A stretch of DNA of 6,309 bases, taken from the NCBI GenBank assembly GCA_964536975.1, contig CAZHYS010000024.1, positions 1 to 6,309 of the forward strand. The letters run 5' to 3'. How positions within the stretch are numbered: the stretch's first letter is position 1; the number at the start of each line of letters is the position of its first letter. The DNA is from JAKQDP01 sp964536975. Its GTDB lineage: Bacteria; Patescibacteriota; Patescibacteriia; 2-01-FULL-39-33. The notes beneath the pieces were generated by a model that was not told where the DNA came from, searched no databases, and worked only from the letters and a program-made list of their open reading frames with translations. The position numbers were made by a program, and so were the translations under genes. Positions 1-3,845 of this stretch are shown here, piece by piece.

Positions 1-7
1 AATTTTA

Positions 8-35
8 TTAGACATTAGAAATTAGACATTAGAAA
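8..35. repeat. Tandem 14-base repeat made of 7-base units
   Basis: Two exact adjacent copies of TTAGACATTAGAAA (8-21 and 22-35), each made of two related heptamers, TTAGACA and TTAGAAA. The flanks repeat too: ATTTTATTAG occurs just before and just after the pair. It is non-coding and belongs to the same class of 7-base-periodic spacer DNA found elsewhere in this window. Confidence 0.85.
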
Positions 36-50
36 TTTTATTAGTCCCTT

Positions 51-79
51 CCGCCCAAGGCGGATGCGCCTGGGGCGCA
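51..79. repeat. Two adjacent GC-rich mini-hairpins
   Basis: CCGCC (51-55) pairs with GGCGG (59-63) around a 3-base loop. One base later TGCGCC (65-70) pairs with GGCGCA (74-79) around TGG. There is no T-tract, so this is not a classical terminator of an upstream gene. It looks like a dispersed GC-rich palindromic element set in AT-rich spacer; the function is unknown. Confidence 0.6.
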
Positions 80-82
80 AAT

Positions 83-131
83 CGCTAAATGCTACTTGCT
101 ATACGCCATATGCTATACGCCATTTGCTGTT
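83..131. repeat. Heptad-repeat array (TGCTATA / CGCCATA family)
   Basis: Seven consecutive 7-base units can be read in register: CGCTAAA, TGCTACT, TGCTATA, CGCCATA, TGCTATA, CGCCATT, TGCTGTT. The middle units form a near-exact 14-base tandem pair (97-110 and 111-124). After a 3-base phase shift a further TGCTATA (135-141) becomes part of the promoter of the downstream gene. Confidence 0.8.
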
Positions 132-134
132 ATG

Positions 135-148
135 TGCTATAATATAAT
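135..148 (+). promoter_or_regulatory. Extended -10 promoter of the membrane protein gene
   Basis: TGC precedes a perfect TATAAT (138-143), giving the TGn extended -10 form. A second overlapping TATAAT sits at 143-148. No good -35 box lies at 16-18 bases upstream, as is common for extended -10 promoters. Predicted transcription starts near 150-155, leaving a leader of only about 15-20 bases before the ATG at 170, with no Shine-Dalgarno sequence. Confidence 0.6.
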
Positions 149-169
149 CATCTTTTAACCCGAATTCCC

Positions 170-1045
170 ATGCCTAATATCAATCTCACTAATAATTTCA
201 ATCTGGGCGATGACTTTACCGACCGCCAGCTTAAAGCCGGTTATTGGTTTGTCACTCACCGTTTGGCTATTGAAAAATGGTCAAAAATCGCTCTGGTTGT
301 TTTGACTGTTTTGATTTGGGTGTTTGTCGTCTGGCAGGTGGTGTTTATAATTATTGATTATAACGTCTCCGCCGCTGGTTTGCGTCGGATAGTTTTCAAT
401 GATGGCATAAATTACGACAATTCTCTGTCCGGCTTGGCGCCCCAGTCTTTGCAGGTTTCGTCAGTGCGGATATTGTCCGGTTCTGGCGGCCGCAACGATT
501 TGGTGGCGGCGATAAAAAATCCCAATGGTTCGTGGTTGGCGACTTTCAATTACAAATTCGCCGGCGCTTCCGCGGCCAGCTACACTCGCAAAGGATTTGT
601 CCTGCCGGGCGAAGAAAAATATCTGCTTGAATCGGCCAGCGCCAATTCCGCCGCCAATTTGGAAATAACGGATTTGGAGTGGTCAAAATTCACTGATTTT
701 GTTGATCTGTATAATGACCGTTTTAATTTTTTGGTGGAAAATGACAGTTTCACCCGTTCCGGTTCCAGTCAGGACCCAAGCATTTTGACTTTTGATATCA
801 CCAATAAGTCGGCATTCAGCTATTGGGAGGTGGAGGTCCAAGCTTTTTTGTACAGTGGCGGCAATCTGGCCTCGCTCAATTCTATTGTACTAGACAAATT
901 CAAATCTGGAGAAAAGAGGAACGTGAGCTTGTATTGGTATAACACCCTGCCGCAAATAAGCAATGTGGAAATAATTCCGGCTGTCAACATTTTGGACGAG
1001 GACAATATTATTCCGCCCGAGGGCGAAGTGGGGGAATATAGGTAG
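170..1045 (+). CDS. Membrane-anchored protein of unknown function with two beta-rich outer modules
   Basis: 291 residues, not assignable to a named gene. A hydrophilic N-tail (1-37) is followed by one strong membrane segment (about 38-63, rich in V, L, I, W and F). R31, K36 and K39 sit just before it, so by the positive-inside rule the C-terminal 225 residues should lie outside the membrane. That part contains two similar stretches: about 95-152 (IKNPNG, later a PGEEKYLL turn) and about 205-272 (DITNKS, an alternating hydrophobic strand with FLYSGGN, then KSGEKRNVSLYW). This order of 'N-S/G after a strand, F-LY-G, then G-E before a strand' resembles the FxLYD/LEA-type beta-sandwich; that is an inference from pattern only. 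The ATG at 170 is the first start after the promoter and has no SD. The gene is monocistronic, with a terminator 20 bases downstream. It could be an envelope or surface-appendage accessory protein, but nothing here proves it. Confidence 0.85.
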   Translation: MPNINLTNNFNLGDDFTDRQLKAGYWFVTHRLAIEKWSKIALVVLTVLIWVFVVWQVVFIIIDYNVSAAGLRRIVFNDGINYDNSLSGLAPQSLQVSSVRILSGSGGRNDLVAAIKNPNGSWLATFNYKFAGASAASYTRKGFVLPGEEKYLLESASANSAANLEITDLEWSKFTDFVDLYNDRFNFLVENDSFTRSGSSQDPSILTFDITNKSAFSYWEVEVQAFLYSGGNLASLNSIVLDKFKSGEKRNVSLYWYNTLPQISNVEIIPAVNILDEDNIIPPEGEVGEYR

Positions 1046-1065
1046 AGTTTTTTTGTTTATATTTT

Positions 1066-1088
1066 AACTCGGAATTATCCGAGTTTTT
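1066..1088 (+). terminator. Intrinsic terminator of the membrane protein gene
   Basis: AACTCGGA (1066-1073) pairs perfectly with TCCGAGTT (1078-1085) around an ATTA loop, and the run of T continues to 1088. The 8-bp stem ends the transcript 20 bases after the stop codon. Confidence 0.85.
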
Positions 1089-1116
1089 GATTTGGCTAAT
1101 CTAGGACAGATTTTTA

Positions 1117-1205
1117 AAATCTCAAATAATAAATCTCAAGCTCCAAATAAAATTTCTAATTTATAATATCTAATTTCTAATAAAATTTCTAATTTTTGAT
1201 TTCAA
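1117..1205. repeat. Long AT-rich heptad-repeat tract
   Basis: About twelve 7-base units run almost uninterrupted: AAATCTC, AAATAAT, AAATCTC, AAGCTCC, AAATAAA, ATTTCTA, ATTTATA, ATATCTA, ATTTCTA, one 5-base step (1180-1184), ATTTCTA, ATTTTTG, ATTTCAA. It includes a 17-base exact direct repeat, AATAAAATTTCTAATTT, at 1146-1162 and 1179-1195. There is no coding potential. The next 105 bases (1206-1310) are AT-rich and I see nothing in them. Confidence 0.8.
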
Positions 1206-1310
1206 ATTCGCTGTGGGTGATGCTTATTATTAAAGATAGCCAATAATGAGACTTCAATTATAAAGTTTATAAAATTGCCATATTTCATTCCTATTTTCTT
1301 CCTGCCACAC

Positions 1311-1432
1311 TGAAAAATTTGGAATAAGCGAAAGGCAAAATGAGTTACAAAATTTTTATTGTTTGAGGACGCCTTCAAGCGGACGAGTTTAAAAATTTTG
1401 TTAGAATTTTGCCTAAAGCGCCAAATTTTTCA
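1311..1432. repeat. Long imperfect inverted repeat, arms about 48 bases
   Basis: Three collinear pairing blocks face each other: TGAAAAATTTGG (1311-1322) with CCAAATTTTTCA (1421-1432); AGGCAAAAT (1333-1341) with ATTTTGCCT (1406-1414); ACAAAATTTTTA (1347-1358) with TAAAAATTTTGT (1390-1401). The central loop, 1359-1389, is 31 bases and more GC-rich. Weak pairing continues outward (GCC-CA like blocks at about 1303-1309 and 1433-1440). No reading frame is carried, so this may be a MITE-like remnant or a large RNA/DNA hairpin. Confidence 0.75.
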
Positions 1433-1450
1433 ACTGCGGCGACTTTTTGC

Positions 1451-1475
1451 GCTCCTTTTTCCTAGAAAAAGGAGC
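1451..1475. repeat. Perfect 11-bp hairpin with 3-base loop
   Basis: GCTCCTTTTTC (1451-1461) is the exact reverse complement of GAAAAAGGAGC (1465-1475), with loop CTA. The T-run at 1444-1448 and A-run at 1476-1479 can prolong the stem after a two-base bulge (1449-1450). No T-tract follows on the + strand, so a terminator role is not evident. It is probably a dispersed palindromic element. Confidence 0.75.
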
Positions 1476-1533
1476 AAAAGAAAAAGAATTTTTAATAGAC
1501 TTGAGTTTATTGTGTCTTTACGGGTTTTTCTGT

Positions 1534-1570
1534 AAAAAAAAAGAAGGCCGCATTCTCGAGCAATGCGACC
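1534..1570 (-). terminator. Strong intrinsic terminator of the candidate ncRNA
   Basis: On the minus strand GGTCGCATT (1570-1562) pairs with AATGCGGCC (1554-1546), 9 bp with one G-U, around a 7-base loop GCTCGAG. It is followed by TTC and a run of nine T (1542-1534). On the + strand the hairpin has no following T-run, so it works leftward only. Confidence 0.8.
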
Positions 1571-1646
1571 TACCAGTATCAAAACACCGCCTTCGCGGTC
1601 AACACCCGTAGGTGTCGTTAAAGGCCCCGGCTTTGCCTTTCGCTTA
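1534..1646 (-). ncRNA. Candidate structured small RNA, about 110 nt, divergent from hrcA
   Basis: Read on the minus strand, a consensus-like promoter is followed by four successive hairpins and an intrinsic terminator. In transcript order: AAAGGC/GCCUUU (1620-1640); CGACACC/GGUGUUG, 7 bp closed by a UACG loop (1600-1617); ACCGC/GCGGU closed by GAAG (1586-1599); an unpaired stretch of about 16 nt (1571-1585); then the 9-bp terminator stem (1546-1570). C(UACG)G is a member of the very stable UNCG tetraloop class. On the + strand the loops would read CGTA and CTTC, which are not, so the strand choice is supported by structure as well as by the promoter and terminator. The RNA family is not recognised: it does not look like SRP RNA, 6S, tmRNA or RNase P RNA. 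Both ends are predicted, with the start near 1646. Confidence 0.55.
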
Positions 1647-1652
1647 TTGAGA

Positions 1653-1681
1653 ATATTATTCCATTTATAAATAATTGTCAA
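1653..1681 (-). promoter_or_regulatory. Minus-strand promoter of the candidate ncRNA
   Basis: On the minus strand a perfect TTGACA (1681-1676) is followed by a 17-base spacer and TAATAT (1658-1653), a 4 of 6 match to the -10 consensus. The predicted start is near 1646. Its -35 is back to back with the -35 of the hrcA promoter. Confidence 0.55.
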
Positions 1682-1688
1682 TACTCCC

Positions 1689-1717
1689 TTGACAATCTTT
1701 TTTTCCTCATTTACAAT
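1689..1717 (+). promoter_or_regulatory. Sigma-70 type promoter of hrcA-grpE-hsp20
   Basis: Perfect -35 TTGACA (1689-1694), 17-base spacer, -10 TACAAT (1712-1717; 5 of 6). The start point is expected near 1724, inside the CIRCE operator, so a bound repressor would block initiation. This is the classical geometry of HrcA control at housekeeping-sigma heat-shock promoters. Confidence 0.9.
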
Positions 1718-1721
1718 GAAA

Positions 1722-1748
1722 TTAGCACTCTGATAGCGTGAGTGCTAA
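1722..1748 (+). promoter_or_regulatory. CIRCE operator (HrcA binding site)
   Basis: TTAGCACTC (1722-1730), 9-base spacer, GAGTGCTAA (1740-1748) matches the CIRCE consensus without a mismatch. It begins 5 bases after the -10 and ends 25 bases before the hrcA ATG. It is the only CIRCE visible in the window. Because it is transcribed, it also forms a 9-bp hairpin at the very 5' end of the mRNA. Confidence 0.97.
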
Positions 1749-1773
1749 CAGAGTAAAATTAACCTTTTTATAT

Positions 1774-2466
1774 ATGGCCGAGCGTCAAGACAATCTGCTC
1801 AAGGCGATTGTGGAAGAACATGTTGAGACCGCCGAACCAGTCGGCTCCGGGCTGATTGCTGAAAAATATTTTCCCGAGCTTAGTTCAGCGACTATCAGGA
1901 ATGAAATGGCCCAGTTGGAAGCCGACGGCTTGATTTTTCAACCCCACACTTCGGCCGGCCGCATCCCGACGCCGCAGGGCTACCAGTATTATTTGGAAAA
2001 GCTTTTGTCGCCGGATAAACTCGCTTTGTCCAAGCAAAAAGACCTGGATTCCCTCGCGCTTTCTTCGGAAAGGGACGATATTAAACGTTTGGCCAAAACC
2101 CTGGCCGATCTTTCTTCGGCGGCAGTGCTTATCGGTTTTTCTGCTGGCGATGTGTATTACACTGGTATCGCCAATCTATTCCGCCAGCCCGAGTTCGCCA
2201 AGCTGTCACTGGTTTATTCTCTGTCCGATATTATTGATCATCTGGATGAAGTAATGGGACGGATTTTTCATGATGTTGGGAATGAACCGAAAGTGTTTGT
2301 CGGCGAAGATAATCCGTTTGGCAATGATTCCTCGGCAATCGTCGGTCGCTACCAGTTGTCCGGTCAGCCGGGTATCATCGGTATTTTGGGACCAAGCCGA
2401 ATGGACTACAAACGCAATATTTCTTTGCTTCGTTATAGCCAGAAATTAATTAACAATTTAGCATAA
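1774..2466 (+). CDS. hrcA: Heat-inducible transcription repressor HrcA, minimal form
   Basis: HrcA represses heat-shock genes by binding CIRCE; in studied bacteria GroEL helps keep it active. The winged-helix domain (about residues 1-75) is complete: ERQDNLLKAIVEEHVETAEPVGS, then SSATIRNEM (recognition helix) and the wing with SAGRIPTP. The C-terminal signatures are also present: GIANLFRQPEF (131-141), VGEDN (176-180), GIIGILGPSRMDY (200-212). The protein is 230 residues, against roughly 340 in typical family members (338 in Thermotoga maritima). The missing part falls between SSAAVLIGF (114-122) and VYYTGIANL (127-135), where the family has the first part of its GAF-like domain and the inserted dimerizing domain. 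The ATG at 1774 is chosen by family alignment. The upstream in-frame GTG at 1738 lies inside CIRCE and would add 12 unconserved residues. There is no clear SD. It is first in the operon and self-regulated; grpE follows after 6 bases. Confidence 0.93.
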   Translation: MAERQDNLLKAIVEEHVETAEPVGSGLIAEKYFPELSSATIRNEMAQLEADGLIFQPHTSAGRIPTPQGYQYYLEKLLSPDKLALSKQKDLDSLALSSERDDIKRLAKTLADLSSAAVLIGFSAGDVYYTGIANLFRQPEFAKLSLVYSLSDIIDHLDEVMGRIFHDVGNEPKVFVGEDNPFGNDSSAIVGRYQLSGQPGIIGILGPSRMDYKRNISLLRYSQKLINNLA

Positions 2467-2472
2467 ATAATC

Positions 2473-2958
2473 ATGACGGATGACAAAAAATTAGATCAGG
2501 AAAGCTTGGAAAAAGAGCTTGAGGAGACCAGGGCAGAAGCGGAAAAGAATTTGGCCGGCTGGCAGCGAGCTCAAGCTGATTACGCCAATCTGAAGCGGGA
2601 GACCGAGAGTCGGGGAGCGGAATTATTCGCGCTAGCCAACGCCGCTTTTATGGCCGAGGTTTTGCCCGTATACAATCATTTCAAATTGGCCTTAAAACAC
2701 ATCCCCGCTGACGCTGGCAAGCAAGATTGGGTCGTCGGCATCCGACAGATTCAGAAGCAATTTCAGGATTTTCTGAAAAAATACAAAGTGGAAGAAGTCC
2801 CGACAGTAGGTGAGAAGTTTGATCCGGCTGTCCATGAGGCAGTCACTCACGAGGAAAAGGAAGGGTTTGAGGAAGACGTTATCTTTGACGAGGTTCAGCC
2901 GGGATATCTGGTGGATGGCAAACTGCTCAACCCGGCCAAGGTGCGGGTGGCGAAGTGA
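2473..2958 (+). CDS. grpE: Nucleotide exchange factor GrpE
   Basis: GrpE releases ADP from DnaK and so resets the chaperone cycle in the cytoplasm. The 161-residue protein has the family layout: a charged, helical dimerization segment (about 5-50, coiled-coil like, ending in WQRAQADYANLKRE), a short helical bundle (about 52-105, with EVLPVYNHFKLAL), and the C-terminal beta-wing that contacts DnaK (about 106-161). The wing carries GEKFDPAVHEAV (113-124) and PGYLVDGKLLNPAKVRVAK. The usual R before PAKV is N153 here, a small departure. The length is short for the family because the disordered N-tail is nearly absent. The gene starts 6 bases after hrcA without an SD, consistent with translation coupled to the gene before. 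It ends with TGA, showing that TGA is a stop in this organism. Control is through CIRCE upstream of hrcA. Confidence 0.96.
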   Translation: MTDDKKLDQESLEKELEETRAEAEKNLAGWQRAQADYANLKRETESRGAELFALANAAFMAEVLPVYNHFKLALKHIPADAGKQDWVVGIRQIQKQFQDFLKKYKVEEVPTVGEKFDPAVHEAVTHEEKEGFEEDVIFDEVQPGYLVDGKLLNPAKVRVAK

Positions 2959-2998
2959 AAAAGCTAAAAATTAAAAAATAAAATATTAAAAATAATGA

Positions 2999-3022
2999 GC
3001 CGATTTTTTCCAAGAAATCGGC
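2999..3022 (+). promoter_or_regulatory. 10-bp hairpin just upstream of the hsp20 ribosome binding site
   Basis: GCCGATTTTT (2999-3008) pairs with AGAAATCGGC (3013-3022) around loop TCCA, with one G-U pair. The stem ends two bases before the AAAGGAG that serves hsp20. No T-tract follows, so it is not a standard terminator. Possible roles are a 5' stability or processing element, an operator, or a heat-sensitive leader structure; the SD itself is not inside the stem. Which role applies is unknown. Confidence 0.6.
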
Positions 3023-3024
3023 AG

Positions 3025-3031
3025 AAAGGAG
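3025..3031 (+). promoter_or_regulatory. Strong Shine-Dalgarno that fixes the hsp20 start
   Basis: AAAGGAG lies 8 bases before the ATG at 3040. An in-frame ATG at 2995 has no SD and would translate the hairpin, so 3040 is preferred. Confidence 0.85.
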
Positions 3032-3039
3032 AAAAATAT

Positions 3040-3438
3040 ATGTCGTTAGTAAAATGGAGTCCGTTTTTGGCGGACGAGTGGGACAATAATTGGCCATTTG
3101 GCCAGGATTTTGCCCCGGCTCTGGATATTTATCAGGACAAAGACAATGTCGTAGTGGAAGCGCCGCTTGCCGGAATTGATCCGGCCAATGTGGAGATTTC
3201 CGTGGAAAACGACGTGATGACTATCAGGGGTGAAATGGAGAAAAAATCCGAAGTGGAAGAAAAGAATTATTACCGGCGGGAAATTCGCTCCGGAAGCTTC
3301 TATCGCGCGGTCCAATTGCCGGCGCACGTCTTGGGCGATCAAGCGGAGGCGACGTATGAAAAAGGGGTTTTGAAAATCACTATTCCGCGGGCGCCCGAAT
3401 CCAAGCCGAAGAAGATTGAGATAAGAAGTAAGTCATAA
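3040..3438 (+). CDS. hsp20: Small heat-shock protein, Hsp20 / alpha-crystallin family
   Basis: An ATP-independent holdase that binds unfolding proteins and keeps them ready for refolding by DnaK-DnaJ-GrpE. At 132 residues it has a short N-arm (1-24, with SPFLADEWDNNWPF), the alpha-crystallin domain (about 25-116), and a short tail. Family marks are PALDIYQDKDNVVVEAPLAGI (26-46), VEISVENDVMTIRGE (51-65), the RSGSFYRAVQLP strand (83-94) and the GVLKITIP block (109-116). The tail ends in an I-x-I motif, IEI (126-128), which normally plugs a neighbouring subunit during oligomer assembly. It is third in the operon, 81 bases after grpE. I see no separate consensus promoter in that gap, so cotranscription under CIRCE is likely. 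The stop codon lies inside a copy of an intergenic 14-base repeat, so the last residues (KS) come from repeat sequence. Confidence 0.95.
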   Translation: MSLVKWSPFLADEWDNNWPFGQDFAPALDIYQDKDNVVVEAPLAGIDPANVEISVENDVMTIRGEMEKKSEVEEKNYYRREIRSGSFYRAVQLPAHVLGDQAEATYEKGVLKITIPRAPESKPKKIEIRSKS

Positions 3439-3500
3439 AGTCAAAAGTCTATAAAGTTTGTGGTGAGCGCAGCCGAACCATTCGTAAAGTCATAAAGTCA
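3430..3500. repeat. Pair of 14-base direct repeats, one overlapping the hsp20 stop
   Basis: AAGTCATAAAGTCA occurs at 3430-3443 and exactly again at 3487-3500. The first copy contains the hsp20 TAA (3436-3438). Between them are degenerate units such as AAAAGTCTATAAAGT and a GGTGAGCGCAGCCGAACCA stretch (3461-3480). Confidence 0.75.
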
Positions 3501-3535
3501 GGAATTAGGAGTTAGGAATTAGCGTTTAGCGATTA
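3501..3535. repeat. Five-unit heptad array (GGAATTA family)
   Basis: Five 7-base units in perfect register: GGAATTA, GGAGTTA, GGAATTA, GCGTTTA, GCGATTA. It is non-coding and starts immediately after the second 14-base repeat. Confidence 0.8.
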
Positions 3536-3555
3536 GAGGAAAATGCAATATTTCT

Positions 3556-3582
3556 TCCCCCTCCTGGTCCGGAGGAGGGGGA
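3556..3582. repeat. GC-rich palindromic element
   Basis: TCCCCCTCCT (3556-3565) pairs perfectly with AGGAGGGGGA (3573-3582) around a 7-base loop. A G-rich tail follows (TAGGGGGCGG). It is a very stable hairpin but has no T-tract, so it is a poor intrinsic terminator. It resembles dispersed REP-like elements; this is an inference from form. It could also protect the 3' end of the hsp20 mRNA, for which no terminator is otherwise seen. The stretch from 3583 to 3738 holds only a small hairpin (CGCGA/TCGCG, 3640-3654) and degenerate repeats (CAACGAGTAAC, ACATA units). Confidence 0.65.
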
Positions 3583-3738
3583 TAGGGGGCGGTTGGGAAG
3601 GAATATTTTCGACAATTCCCCCGCCCGAATCCGTAGAGACGCGATAAGCTCGCGCCTATCCAGTAACGAGCAACGAGTAACCGGTAATGGGATTTCGGAA
3701 CTCGTTAATGCAGATCTTTACATAACATAACATAAGAA

Positions 3739-3770
3739 GCTAAAAAGCTAACTAGCTAATTAGCTAGTTA
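3739..3770. repeat. 8-base periodic repeat forming a 22-bp perfect palindrome
   Basis: GCTA recurs every 8 bases at 3739, 3747, 3755 and 3763 (GCTAAAAA, GCTAACTA, GCTAATTA, GCTAGTTA). The last three units make a perfect 22-bp palindrome, 3749-3770, centred between 3759 and 3760. One mismatch outside the palindrome it continues by one more pair. Confidence 0.75.
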
Positions 3771-3781
3771 ACTGACAAAAC

Positions 3782-3822
3782 AAAAAACGCTCGGAAAAGC
3801 CTCTATTAGACTTCTCCGAGTG
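3782..3822 (-). terminator. Intrinsic terminator of the minus-strand gene
   Basis: On the minus strand CACTCGGAGAAG (3822-3811) pairs with CTTTTCCGAGCG (3799-3788), 12 positions with one mismatch and one G-U, around an 11-base loop. It is followed by six T (3787-3782). It lies 23 bases past the stop codon at 3846. No T-run follows on the + strand, so it acts leftward. Confidence 0.88.
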
Positions 3823-3845
3823 TGAATGCGCTGATGCGCGATGGG

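Noticed and set aside
1..169. CRISPR-like array in the short tandem repeats
   Set aside because: Units are 7-14 bases without unique spacers of constant length and without cas genes; they are simple heptad repeats.
1430..1681. Minus-strand 83-codon open frame over the hairpin region
   Set aside because: It starts with TTG inside the -35 box, has no SD, and its sequence is the translation of successive hairpins and a poly-A/T terminator. The ncRNA reading explains it better.
1717..1748. CIRCE as a transcriptional terminator or attenuator stem
   Set aside because: The hairpin is at the start of the transcript and is not followed by a T-tract; the exact CIRCE consensus explains it.
1738..1773. 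Upstream GTG start for hrcA, 12 residues longer
   Set aside because: The GTG overlaps the CIRCE arm, lies about 14 bases from the predicted transcript start, and the extra residues do not fit the HrcA N-terminus.
2995..3039. Upstream ATG start for hsp20, 15 residues longer
   Set aside because: No SD precedes it, it would code through the hairpin, and the ATG at 3040 has an ideal AAAGGAG.
3046..3342. Minus-strand 98-codon open frame
   Set aside because: Shadow of hsp20 without translation signals.
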